From Podospora pseudocomata (Eukaryota; Ascomycota; Sordariomycetes; Sordariales; Podosporaceae), in NCBI RefSeq assembly GCF_035222375.1, contig NC_085888.1:3162001-3226000 (forward strand): a stretch of 64,000 nucleotides of DNA, given 5' to 3'. The notes beneath the pieces were generated by a model. The model was given only the letters and a program-made list of their open reading frames with translations, was not told the origin of the DNA and searched no databases. A program made the translations under genes and the position numbers. This document shows, piece after piece, positions 1 to 10,900 of the stretch (position 1 is its first letter; the number at the start of each line of letters is the position of its first letter).

Positions 1-367
1 TGTCATAACTGGACTCGGCAAATGGAAGCGGCTCTTGGAGCTATCACATTGGGAATGTGCGGATGATAGCAAGCGTACAAAAACGTACTGACAAGGATCA
101 ATTGGTGGAAATTCAGTTAACATCGTACTATTAAATCATATAGGACACTGGAGCACACGTTACCCGCGCTAATAGTATCATATGTGTCATATCTTGGATC
201 TCGTAGGGCCGACTGGAATGTATCGAGCCGCAAGACCAGCATCCACAACGGCCCGGAACCATTCCGTGGCTAAGTAGATCGGGGCCGTGGTCCGAGAAAA
301 TCAACATCACGCCTCTCTCGAGAGGCGGGATGTTCAAAACTCTCGTCATGATGGCCCTTGTCAAGGT

Positions 368-374
368 TATAAAA
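368..374 (+). promoter_or_regulatory. TATA-like box of the GH12 gene
   Basis: A TATAAAA heptamer lies 93 bases before the glucanase start codon, a normal distance for a fungal core promoter. The 460 bases before the gene hold nothing else I can name. Confidence 0.5.
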
Positions 375-460
375 CCAACGGCTTGTCTCCCAGCCCCAAC
401 ACCTGTCCAGCAGGCAAGATCATCATCGCCACCGGCCCAAACCCCTCCCCAACCGCAACC

Positions 461-1338
461 ATGAAGGTCTCCACCCTCCTCCTCGCCGCGGCCAGCATGG
501 CCCAAGCCTCCAGTCTCATCCCCCGCCAGCGAGCCTCCCTCTGCGAGCTCTACGCCTACTGGTCCGGCAACGGCTACGAGCTCCTCAACAACCTCTGGGG
601 CAAAGACGCGGCCACCTCTGGCTCCCAGTGCACCTACCTCAACGGCGCCTCCAACAACGGCATCTCGTGGTCCACAACCTGGACTTGGCAGGGCGCTCCC
701 GACAACGTCAAGAGCTACCCTTACTCGGGCAGGCAGGTTGCCAAGGGGAGGAAGATCAGCTCCATCAACAGGATGCCGACGAGCGTCACGTGGAGGTACG
801 ACAATGAGAATGTGAGGGCGAATGTGGCATATGATGTCTTCACGGCGGCGGATCCGGATCATCCTAATTACGGGGGGGATTATGAGTTGATGATTTGGTG
901 AGTGCTTTTTCCCTGGACAGCTAATTGTTGGTGGGATCATGCTGACAAGAGGCGGGGGGCGATTGCGTAGGTTGGCGAGATATGGGAATGTTTATCCCAT
1001 TGGTACCAAGGAGCGGACCGTCACCCTTGCTGGGAGGTCTTGGGACTTGTGGGTGGGGTGGAACGGGGCTATGAGGGTGTACAGCTTTGTTGTTCCCTCG
1101 GGGACGGTCAAGAGCTTTAGCGCTGATGTGAAGGAGTTCTTCCGGTATTTGGAGAGCAATTACCAGTACCCGTCCAGTCAGCAGAACTTGATTGGTGAGT
1201 CCTGCACTATCTCCACGGCGAGGGGTGATGATTGGTTTACTGACTTTTGCTTGTGTAGTGTACCAAGTCGGCACTGAGGCCTTTACTGGTGGTCCGGCGA
1301 CTTTTACTGTCGATAACTTCTCTGCTGACTTGCAGTAG
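461..1338 (+). CDS. Secreted GH12 endoglucanase/xyloglucanase
   Basis: Exons 461-897, 971-1194 and 1259-1338 join in frame to 246 residues, the usual length for family GH12 (retaining beta-1,4-glucan or xyloglucan hydrolases). Residues 1 to about 17 form a signal peptide followed by a possible Kex2-like site (PRQR). The start at 461 places ATG directly at the signal peptide; an upstream in-frame extension to 287 looks like leader. The two family glutamates are visible: E142 in ELMIW (nucleophile) and E227 in GTEAF (acid/base). The second exon continues ELMIW with LARYGNVYPIG, a typical GH12 block, which fixes the first splice junction. Introns are 73 and 64 nt with GTGAGT donors. It should act outside the cell on plant cell-wall glucan. 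Substrate preference within GH12 cannot be read from sequence alone. Confidence 0.95.
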
Positions 1339-1896
1339 CGTGACAGAGACATGTTCGGGGATTGATTGATTACCGTAATGTCTCTTGTGGTGGTCATGTT
1401 TCTGGTTGGACAATGAAGGAATTATCATGATGCGAGGACATGTAGATATTGTATCTAGGATAACATCTTGTTTCATACGCACATTTGGCGGGTTTATCTT
1501 GCAAATCAGAGCAGCCTATGTCAACCCAGACATACTCATGATCGTGGCCCCGGCGGTGGACCAGCGATTCTTCCCATACCAGCAAGCAGGAGAATGCCCA
1601 ACAGGACCCAGATCCACCAAGGCCTTGACTTCTTTTCCTCTTGCTCAGGTGCCTCACCGGCTTCCGGTCAATGTTTAGTGCTTGTTGTTGACAATGATGG
1701 ATGATGGACTCTAACCTTTCGGACTCTTTGGCGGTTGCCTGGCCTGCCTTGTGTAGCTCGTGGCTTGAGTTCTCGCACTCGCTGTTCGAGTGTTTGCCAG
1801 TGAAGTCGTCGGCTGCTGCGGTCATGGCCTGCACTGCTGGGGTGCGCGCTGCTTCTAGGGTGCGCGCTGCTGAAGGGCTCGGGGCTGGTCTGCTCG
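1339..1896. other. Intergenic stretch after the GH12 gene
   Basis: Short overlapping open frames occur on both strands, but none has a recognisable domain, signal peptide or convincing splice pattern. I see no gene here. Confidence 0.4.
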
Positions 1897-2252
1897 CTAT
1901 TGTCGTCTTTTTTCGGCTGCATCTCCCATCACGTACTCCATTTTATCCATCCCAAACATGATGTCCCCTTTCTCTGGCACCACAACGTTGATGGACGATG
2001 CCCCGAACATGATCGCAGTCGTAGCGTCTGGCTTCTCGATAAACACGGCGACGCTTGCTGCTGCGGTTACTGTACCAGTAGCTGTCACCGTTGCTGTACG
2101 GTGCGTGTTGGTGCCATCAGGTTGGCGCGCTCCTCAATCGTGCATAATATCGACAGAACCTTGCAGTACGGGCACACTTGATTTGCATGGGGTAAGCACG
2201 TGAACGTCACCGAGGCAAGACCTGCCAAGGCGAGAAGGTGATGGAGCTGCAT
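1897..2252 (-). CDS. Possible small secreted protein, structure unresolved
   Basis: A minus-strand ATG at 2252 opens a 55-codon frame that starts with a clear signal-peptide-like sequence (MQLHHLLALAGLASVTFTC), continues with two CxxC-like cysteines, and stops at 2085-2087. A second minus frame from about 2150 to 1897 reads as low-complexity T/A/V followed by a charged segment ending EKRRQ. The two frames differ by one phase. The only phase-compatible GT donor (GTCTTG) is weak, so a two-exon model is possible but not secure. It may be a small secreted protein, a decayed gene, or chance. I do not recognise the family. Confidence 0.25.
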
Positions 2253-2522
2253 CGTTTGCTTGTGAATTGCGTTGTGCTGGAAGACGAGGGTCGGATGAAG
2301 TGGTTTAGGGAGCCGGAGTTGTTTGGTGGTGGTTGAAGACGGAGATCCGGATTTCCATTGCTTAGGTAGGCCACATCCTGCTGTTGAGGACGCTTTACCT
2401 TCGCAACAGCCTCATGTGGCTTGAGGCTGTAGCAGACAGCACGTTTGCTCCGCATTCTGCGAGATTGAAGTTCTGTGGCTATCTTTCAAGGTACGCGTGG
2501 CTGGCGGCTCGTGGACCGCCAC

Positions 2523-3389
2523 TCAGACCTCCACAACCCTCTCAGGGTCGAAGCCTGGCGACATGCCTTTACCGGCAACGAAACCGTACCCCTTTTGGTT
2601 CGTACACACTCTCTTCCCATCTACCGAAAAATCACAGTTAAAATGCGTATGTCCAAACGCCCAGAGCTTCACCCTGTCACTCCTCCAACACTTCTCACGG
2701 CTCAGGTCCGTCCTAAACGCACTCGCCACTGCCTCCCATCCCTTCACACGCTCATGCTGAGCATCATTAGCCCTCCGATCCGTCGTTGGGCTGTGATGAG
2801 TGAAAATAACCACCTTCCTTTTCTTCCCCTCCTTCGCGTCCTCCTTCTCAATCTTCTTCACCTCTTTATTAAGCCAGTCTTTATCTGCCTCGTGCGCTTT
2901 ATTATGGTCCTTCACGGTCCACCCTTTGATCCTATAAAAGTCATTCAACTTTCTCGTCACCTCGTCCTTGTACTTGGATGCCACGTAAGAGTGGAGGGTA
3001 CACCCCAGCACAGTCACAACCTCCCCTTCCTCACCCTTGATATCATATCTCGTCCTACCAAGCGGTACAAAGTCTCCCAGCTCCTCCCCTTCTTTCCTCC
3101 TCTGCTCCACCAAAACCGACATCTCCTCCAAAAACAAACTAACCTCCTCCCAAGAGGAGGAATATGGCTCGTGATTTCCCGCAACAAAAAACACAACTTT
3201 GAACTTGCCAAGTTGGATAAGAAGGAACTTCCTCAAAGCATCGCGTTGGGTTATGAGGCCGATGTCGCCGAGCAGGGCGAGGTAAGGCGCGCGGGGTTCA
3301 ACGTGGAAGGCAGAGTAGCCATGCTCTGCGAATTGCTCGGCGGGTGAGACCTCCAGGTGCAAGTCGGACAGGATTTGGAATTTGGCCAT
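2523..3389 (-). CDS. Calcineurin-like metallophosphoesterase
   Basis: This intronless gene encodes 288 residues starting MAKFQILSDLHLE. The metallophosphoesterase signature is complete and in order: D9-x-H11 in SDLHLE, GD at 41-42 (LLGDIG), GNHE at 71-74, HH at 198-199 (FTHHSPT) and GHTH at 246-249. These residues bind the two-metal centre used for phosphoester hydrolysis. The domain fills the protein, with no signal peptide or membrane segment, so a soluble cytosolic enzyme is expected. The substrate (protein, nucleotide or other phosphoester) cannot be told. A long plus-strand frame over the same bases is its antisense shadow. Confidence 0.9.
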   Translation of the reverse strand: MAKFQILSDLHLEVSPAEQFAEHGYSAFHVEPRAPYLALLGDIGLITQRDALRKFLLIQLGKFKVVFFVAGNHEPYSSSWEEVSLFLEEMSVLVEQRRKEGEELGDFVPLGRTRYDIKGEEGEVVTVLGCTLHSYVASKYKDEVTRKLNDFYRIKGWTVKDHNKAHEADKDWLNKEVKKIEKEDAKEGKKRKVVIFTHHSPTTDRRANDAQHERVKGWEAVASAFRTDLSREKCWRSDRVKLWAFGHTHFNCDFSVDGKRVCTNQKGYGFVAGKGMSPGFDPERVVEV

Positions 3390-3969
3390 GTTGATGTTGA
3401 TGGGGGAGGATGATGAGAGCTGCGGTGGTTGGAAGACCTCTCTTGGCTGAAGCAGACTGCCCCCGCCCCACGTGGACGGGACGCCAAGAGCTGTGCTTGC
3501 ATGGGATGGCCTGTCTCCACAGGGACCTTGGCGCCGTGGAAAAGGAGGTCATGATGTTGGGTTGGTTTATTCGTTATTGTGATGTTAATGGGGGTTGTTT
3601 TCGGCGGTGTATGAATGAGAGAGGAAAGAAAATAGAAACTCTTATGGTGGGTTCAAATTCTTTTGGGTTGCGAACAAATCCATCGATCCAATGTTGGTAC
3701 CTACCTGACAAGAGAGACTGTTGGCTCAACCATTACCCACTTCTCAATCAAACCGTGAAGTGCGTTACATAAAAGAGGAAAAGAAACATCTTCCTTAAAA
3801 CCCTGGAATCTGAAATTTCATATCAAAATTGTTATACTTGCGCCAGAGAAGCCCACGGTCAAGTTCCCCACCGTAACTTCCACAATACCTTACTTCTCGT
3901 TCAGTCCCAAACTCTCACTCATCAAACCCTTCTCATTATCTAGGCGATTAAACACGTCGGATCCTCACA
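3390..3969. other. Intergenic region between divergent genes
   Basis: This separates the minus-strand phosphoesterase from the small plus-strand gene at 3970 and presumably holds both promoters. A C/T-rich, A-rich leader runs before 3970. No other gene is supported. Confidence 0.4.
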
Positions 3970-4427
3970 ATGGCTCGGCACTCCTGCCTCTGCACTTTTG
4001 CATCCAGGGCTCTCAATGTGATCCTCATTTACATGCTTTTCTATCACCCCGAAGAAGCATGCCCGCCCTGCGAGCCAGAACCATGCCCAATCTACAGGTG
4101 TGAAGGATCTACATGTCTTGTTTCAACAGCTGTGTATGTATCGTACCTGACGCAAGATTCATATCCCGGAGTCGGATTGAACCGACCACCTATTCGTCCG
4201 TGTGTCCTATCGGAATGCCACTAGTAGTTACCCACCTTTCTTCAGTCCGCCCCTGTCACAATTGTTGTTGAAAATCGATCTAAACCTTGTATTGACTCTG
4301 GCAGGGCTTTATGGAACAAATATGGTACTCTTTAATGGCAATCGCATCTTTCTTTGTGTTGGAGCGGGTGGTGAAAGTCTGTCGACAGTACGGGGCATGG
4401 AAGGCGAAGATGCAAAGGAGGACGTGA
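3970..4427 (+). CDS. Small Cys-rich single-pass membrane protein, hypothetical
   Basis: The proposed exons 3970-4137 and 4305-4427 give 97 residues. The first exon has a hydrophobic stretch (ALNVILIYMLFY) and a CPPC...CPIYRC cysteine cluster. The second has a hydrophobic helix around IWYSLMAIASFFVL followed by a basic tail ending KMQRRT, as in a small membrane protein. The junction keeps frame (phase 0), with a GTATCG donor and a CTCTGGCAG acceptor. The intron of 167 nt is unusually long for this window, and other splice choices exist. If the intron is not removed, the first exon reads on to a stop at 4222-4224. Function is unknown and I recognise no family. Confidence 0.4.
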
Positions 4428-4834
4428 GACATCAATCAAGGCACATGAAATGCCATGCAAGCAGACCATTTCTAGGGTATTTACTTTATCAAATGACTTA
4501 AGGTACCAGTGAAGTCCTATTTTCCGAATCTGCCTGGTGAGGATGGCCGTCTTCGTGCCTGCATCGAATCAGACAATGGCGCTGTCTCAGAAAATGATGT
4601 AATGCATCACCCAAATTGATCGCTACAGCTCCCAAGCTAACGGGAGATCGGATTGACGCACAGCTTTGTCAGAGACATGTGCATCAAAGATCAAAGATCA
4701 CTATTTATCACATAAAAACCCCACTCCTCCTGCGTGTCGGTCGACGGGGTCTAGCAATCACCATATCTCAACAGCTTCCTTCAATTTGTCTTCAACCAAC
4801 AACATCGGAACCAATAAACATCTCTACACAAATC
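4428..4834. other. Intergenic gap
   Basis: No open frame with family features is seen. The last 150 bases are C/A-rich leader before the ATG at 4835. Confidence 0.4.
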
Positions 4835-5150
4835 ATGCCAAGCAGCAAAGGAAAACCCACAGACCCACAGCTTCGAGAGGAACTCAAGGAGGGTGGGTAC
4901 TGGTCCAATCAATGCACCAACACTCTTAAAGAAGAAATGCTGACCATTATCCACAGAAATCAAGCAAGAACCCAATAAATCCGGCGATGGAAAGGGACAG
5001 TGGGCAGCATGGAAAGGGATGAAACTGGCTAAAGAGTACGAAAAGGCAGGCGGTGGGTATGAAAATGAGCCTGGCTCCAAAAATGAGCCCAAGTCTGGGA
5101 CGCCAGTTGCGAAAAGTGAGAAGAAGAAGAACGAAGAGATGGAAGAGTAA
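4835..5150 (+). CDS. Small Lys/Glu-rich hypothetical protein
   Basis: Exons 4835-4892 and 4957-5150 join across a 64-nt intron (donor GTGGGT, branch CTGAC, acceptor CCACAG) to give 83 residues. The protein starts MPSSKGKPTDPQLREELKE, has a short GKGQWAAWKG core, a KEYEKAGGGYENEPGSKNEP segment, and a highly charged KKKNEEMEE end. It is almost entirely hydrophilic and probably disordered, with no signal or membrane segment. Its regular composition and clean splice sites argue for a real gene. I believe similar short proteins occur widely in Sordariomycetes, but I cannot name a function. Confidence 0.75.
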
Positions 5151-5493
5151 TGTGCGTCTGGAGAGATATTTATTTTTCCTGCTGGCAAGGCCGGTGGTGA
5201 TTGACGCAATCGGGATCATCAGTTGTTGAGAGATGGGCGTTTACGCCATCTGCTCGTGTTCTTTGAGCACACTGGGACGACCATGTTTTAGTTACGGCTT
5301 CATTCAGCCACACAAAAGGATACCACAACCATGTGAACCAACCATTCATGCTCAAAAATGCTCCTGCCTTGTTACACTGTCCAACCCAATGCGGCGCCAG
5401 TGGCAGTTGAACCCTCTCGGGCCCGAATCTGACAGGGCTGCACACTTTGTCTTTGACAGCTGTTTTCAGCCCACCATCAAAGTATATAATCAA

Positions 5494-5575
5494 CAATTTC
5501 CTTCCACCATCAATTTCCTTCCACTATCAATTTCCTTCCACCATCAAATTTCCTTCTACAATCAATTTCTCTTCT
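5494..5575. repeat. 17-bp tandem repeat
   Basis: Four to five imperfect copies of CAATTTCCTTCCACCAT follow each other; the last copies carry small changes and one extra base. Confidence 0.85.
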
Positions 5576-5880
5576 CGAAAAAACAGGACCGGCTCTCTAC
5601 ATGAAACAAATAGTTACGGCAGACAGGGATGTCTTCTGAGTCTGCTGCCACCTAAACCCATCAGTTCCTTCTAGTATCTAGGTATGCATCTCCAACACCG
5701 CATTTCAGATACAAGAACCCCCCATTCCCATTCCCAACTTCAAAGTCCGATCTTCCCATGCATCTCAAACCCCAATGTCCCCCCGTCACCTCCTCACGTG
5801 CCTGATCAACCATCTCCCTCCCAACCACAGCCGTGCAAAGTGTGTTGTGAATTGGTGAGAGGGCAGGGCGGGGGACTGGA

Positions 5881-5923
5881 TACGGTGCAAGGAAATGGGT
5901 ACGGTGCAAGGAAATGGGTACGG
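5881..5923. repeat. 19-bp direct repeat, two copies
   Basis: TACGGTGCAAGGAAATGGG occurs twice back to back (5881-5899 and 5900-5918), followed by a partial third copy TACGG. Confidence 0.85.
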
Positions 5924-6160
5924 AGAGGGAAGGGCAAACGTGTGATGAAAGGGGAGGAGAAATGTAGTTCCTTGACAACATGGCGCCTGGCATGGAAAGG
6001 TCAGGTCCAAAACTATGCTAACGGAACGCCACCACGAAGTGGTGACCGCTTTGATCTAGGATTTACGGCTCCATGGACCTTCTCTCACGCACAACGGCAT
6101 TGTGGGTATGACCACCGCACTCGGTGACGCAATAAGACAATGATGAAAACGTAGCAGCTG

Positions 6161-6250
6161 AAGGAGGGCTTTTAACCCCCCGCTGCGTCTGAGTCCATCT
6201 GCCGACCGTCACGACTTTGGAGGAGGGGCTTTTTAACCCCCTAAGTCTGA
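6161..6250. repeat. Pair of GC-hairpin repeats
   Basis: Two related segments about 60 bases apart have the form GGAGGGG-CTTTT-AACCCCC followed within a few bases by GTCTGA. Each can fold into a short GGGG/CCCC hairpin with an AT loop. Confidence 0.6.
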
Positions 6251-7063
6251 CAGCTGGCTCTCAGTCTGAAGAAGAAGAAGAGAAGAGAGTGATAAATGGA
6301 GAGATCGGCCTGGATTTATACACAAGATTTCTGGGGCCATGGGTGGGAGACGAGTTCGGTCCCAATCTTGTCTGATGAACCGTGTCCGAGGGTGGATGGG
6401 AATGGGAAGGGACGAGGTGCCAAGTGGCCTCATTGTGAACGTTGCTTCAAATTGAATGGGACAATGTTGTCCGTCAGTTGGTGTCTATGAAAGGAGCCCA
6501 TATTGTCAAGTGGTATCGGGGTATGGACGATTATCAGAGTCTACAAGACCAGAGATTGGCTGGATGGATCGGCCTGTGTCACTGTTTATGCATCTGTTTG
6601 GAGCTTCATTTGAAGTCTGGTCATTCTCTGTACACGGCAGCTACATATCATAATATCAAGACACTGTATAGATGCGGCTCCGAATATCTACCCGCAGACA
6701 GTCGTCATATTGAGAGTGGACCAGTGCTGTCTGCGATGTCTCGAGAGCCACTCTATACCTCAAGGGTGTCATATGCTGTTATGGATGTGAGGAATGTATA
6801 GACATAATGGTGCTTTTGATTACAACTAAGCTTCTTCTGATATTTCAGCTTTGAGTTGGCACCTTCATTGTTCTGTGATCGCTAGACCGTCTGATTCCAG
6901 AGAGCCCAAGCATGAATTTCCAGCCGACAAACTTAAATCTCAGTCTCACTCATACTACGCTTCATAAATATTCAAGTGTCTTGTTTCTTCAGAATTGGTG
7001 TGCATGTTAAGAGGCCCCATCATCTAGACAAATTCCTCCACCTCAAGATAGCTTACTACATCT

Positions 7064-7112
7064 GAGCTATGAGCTATGAGCTATGAGTTATGAGCTGTGA
7101 GTTGTGAGCTCT
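7064..7112. repeat. Heptamer tandem repeat
   Basis: Seven consecutive 7-bp units: three exact GAGCTAT, then GAGTTAT, GAGCTGT, GAGTTGT and GAGCTCT. Confidence 0.9.
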
Positions 7113-7907
7113 GGTTGTGGAGTGGTCGCGGCAGTTGAGACCCGCTTCCGAGCAACGTCCCCGCCATTCCAAGTCGACGCCAAGGTGCCAGATGGCCTGT
7201 GCGCCGAGCCTTGGCGGGGCGGATGAGATAAGCGTGCATGGATGCAAGCCACCGTGGTACCCTTGGACCAAGCTTCCGTCCTGTTGGAGAGACAAGCCCG
7301 GCGCCTTCACCTAGCGACAAGAGTGCCGTCCTGTTGACAATGCGCAAGGGCAACCGACAGACAGCCTGACCTCACCAGCCTCGACCGAGACACATGGAAG
7401 CGCGCCTTGCACTTTCGAATTTGCCCGGCATATAGGGGGGGAAATCTAAAGCTCGGGGTCCAAGAAGGTACGCATCTCCAACCTATTCCTGCTGTCCCGC
7501 ACGGCGAAAGCGGTTGCGTCAGGTTGCGCTGCCTGGGGGGTTCTGGGGAAGGTTCACTCACTCACCTCCAGCTCTTTTGCTTTGCTCTGCTTTGCTTTGC
7601 TCTCTGCTAAGCTCCCCAATCTCGAAATCAACACAACAGCTGGCTGGCTTCTTTAGTCAATGGCATCTGGTATTTAGCTAATAATAATACTTTACGTCTT
7701 TTCAGATTACCGTCTTCTCCACGGCCCCGAAACACGACGACTCCCGTCCCGAGACCGGCCATTTGCTCTGTGTCGCCGCCGCACATCGCCGCGTTTGACA
7801 AAGCTTCGCTGTCCACCTTTTTCTCTTGAGGCTGGGACAGTTGACCCCGAGTACGTCGAATCGTCCAGTCTGCTTGCCCGCCAAATCAAGACCCAAGTCC
7901 AGCTGCA

Positions 7908-10900
7908 ATGGACGACTCGTTGGGGCCACCCCCTGGTGCTTCCTCAGCTTTCCCTGCCTCTGGCGGGGGAGCAGGAGCAGCCTCTCTCGGTTTCGCCGCA
8001 TTCGACACCATATCGCGTGCGACATCCCCTGGAATACCTTATGCCGACGGCCAGGAAGATGACAAGAAAAGATACCGGCCCCGCACCTTCCAATATTTCC
8101 GGCTGCTGCCGTTCGATGTTGAGGACGACGCACACAGAGATGCTGCGCTTCAGGGTATCTTGAAGAACCTCTACATCTCCATCATGGCCGAGGACTTCTC
8201 CCCCGGCGCGCTGCACTGGACTCGCGAGCTGCAAGGGTGGCTGAATCTCAAATTCGAGATGACAAGGGAGCTTCGTGCCAAGCTTACACATCTGTATTAT
8301 CACCTGGCCCTCGCCCCAGGCCTTGACAGTAATACCGCCGACAGATTTGCGAGAATGGTGGTCACGTTAACTAGGTACGTTCTATCCTCTTGTCACGATG
8401 CGGGGACCAAAGCTAATACGGCCGTGATGGTAGGAAAAAACATTACTTGAAGCCTGGTCAAGATTTGACTCTGGATTGGCGGCCGCTTTGGAAAGAGCTC
8501 AAGGCTATGGTCCTCCCTTCTGAAGTTCCACACCATCAGGGACAACGCAGACGGTCTCACAAACATATCCTGAAACTCTGCCTCCACGTCAACTCGTATT
8601 TCGACCCCAAGGAGCGCGGTGCCATATTTGAAGAGTTGCTGCCTTTCTTCAGTACATCGGCCATGAGCAATGCCTACATTGTTGTTGGAGCCCTCAACAT
8701 TCTTGTTCCCACCGGGCCAGCACCGCCGACGGACCGGAACTCGCAGCCATCGGACTACGCGCCAACCTTTTTCCACCTCTGGCAGCTTATGACGCGGTCC
8801 AAGGCGTTTGACGTGTGCTTCATCGACATCTTCTCCCGCATGGCGAGAGACTATTTGGGCTGTCGGCATGTTCCATTTACAGAGCACGGCATCTTCACTC
8901 GCGAGCAATCAGATGCCATTTTCACGGCTATTTTGAGGTTAACAGAAATCCCCGTGGGCCAGGCTAATAGTCCATACTCATCACTGGACTACGCCTCAGG
9001 TCTCGGCGTGTATCTGGAAAAAGACAAAAAGAAATACCCTGTGCCATACATGATTGCGAGATGGATCACCCACTCGCTGTCACCCACGTGCCTCAACCAG
9101 GAACCATCCATCTTGACCAACCTGGAAGGCTTGATGGAGTCCATCGACACTTTCTTTCACCCCTCCAATCAGGGATCGTGGACTAGCTTCCTCGCGCAGC
9201 TTACGTTTTTTCTTACCGACATATTTGTCTCTCGTTGGAACCGTGAGCAGAGTGGGGAGTTGGACATTCCGGAGGATCGCCGCATCAACGATGCTCTCAA
9301 GAAGCGGTTTGTTCTTGCTTTGAAGGAGGTCACCTTTATGGGTCTTTTCGGTAAGAGCTCCAAGGTGGTGAATTACTACTATTCGACTCTTCAAGGACTG
9401 GCATACCTGGAGCCTGACTTGATCTTGCCAGGCGCGCTACAACGCTTCTACCCGAGCTTGCAGGGCCTGGTGGAAGTGCACCGAACTACATCGAGTTTGT
9501 GTGGCCTTCAGATGATTGCCAACATCATGTCCAAGCACAAAGGTTATCGCTGTCACCTCACGGCTTTGTTGGCACTCGCTCTGCCCGGTATTGATGCCAA
9601 CGACCTCGGGAAGACACAATACACACTGAACTTCATTCAGAGTGTCGCCTACAGCATACCATTTGTTCCGTTGGTGAAGGAGGGAGGTATCCGTGACACC
9701 AACCTCGCCCAGAGTTGGGTGCAAGGCCTGATGGAAAGAATGGAGGCCGAGGGACAAGACGTCAAGATCAACTACAACGAGGAGTTGAGTGATGAGGATG
9801 AGGCCGAAATTCTGCGCTCTTCTACGGCGGGGTTGGGCGAGTTTGTGTTGGCACTTTTGGGCAAGGTCTTTGCACTGCTCGAGAATCTACCGGACTCGAG
9901 TCACCTACGCACCGGGTCACCTGAGGACAATGTGATCAACACGCTACCTGCCGCTCTGACGCCCCTTTTCGCCTCTTTGTCGCCCGAGCTATTCGACATG
10001 GCTCTGGAGAAGCTCTCCAACTTCGTGTCCAGCCATGTTGTTCACCAAGCGCGGGATGCCATGGCCTGGATTTGCAATGCGCTCTGCAAGGTCAGCCCCG
10101 AAAAGACTTTGAAGGTGTTCATCCCAATGTTGATCGTCAACATTCGCAACGAGATTGACTACAACGGCGCTGCTTCTGACCGGAGTAGCGGGACTGAGGT
10201 CCTCCCCCGCGACCGGGCTCTCGTCTGGCATGTCAGCATGCTTTCAATGTGTGTAGTGCATGTCGGCGGCGAGGTGCTGAAGTACAAGGACGATCTCTTT
10301 GGCATTGCAGAGTACATGCAGGAAAAGTGCCGTGGGCTCCCCACGATACACATTTCCAACTACATTCATCATCTGCTGCTCAACCTGACCCACACCTACC
10401 CCATCGACAATGCGCTTTATGAACCTGATCGCGTTGCCCGCGGCTTGGATGTCGAAGATTGGGGCAGGCCAACCAAACCCTCGGAGCTTACCATCAGGTG
10501 GCATCGGCCTTCTCACGATGAGATCTTGTTCGCCGTCGAGTTGTTCGAGAGTCAAACACGAAGCGCGGCGCAACGGCTCGAGCAGCTCATGAGCGATGAC
10601 CCCCCTGTCAGCAGAAAGGGAAAGAACAAGGAATGGTCCGACGAGCTATCCCGAAGCCTGACTGCTCTTAGGCTGATCATATCAGGCGTCTCGACCCTGT
10701 TTGATCCACAAAGGGCCTCTGGCGAGATCAGCACCCAGTCTAACGGCAATGGGACCGCAGAGGCTGATGGGGACGCCATGATGGAGGAAGATGACGATCC
10801 CCTTGCCGAGGTTGCGGACGACGAGGAGCTCAAGAGGCAGTTCCATTATCCCGCTGGGTACATTTTGAAGCCCGAGGATCCCATCTACAACCGCATCCAC

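Larger units (their letters stand above)
5151..7907. other. Gene-poor 2.8-kb region with simple repeats
   Basis: Open frames here are short, overlap on both strands, and lack domains. The region carries several tandem or dispersed repeats (listed separately) and a CT-rich microsatellite built of TTTGC/TCTGC units at 7576-7608. The last 300 bases are the leader and promoter of the Blm10 gene. I support no gene in it. Confidence 0.5.

Noticed and set aside
131-940. 269-codon minus-strand frame over the GH12 gene
   Set aside because: It is antisense to a fully supported gene and has no domain of its own.
2475-3347. 290-codon plus-strand frame over the metallophosphoesterase
   Set aside because: Antisense shadow; the minus strand carries every catalytic motif.
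4160-4235. Possible tRNA on the minus strand
   Set aside because: The T-arm-like hairpin is present, but its loop is one base short and I find no matching acceptor stem or clear anticodon arm.
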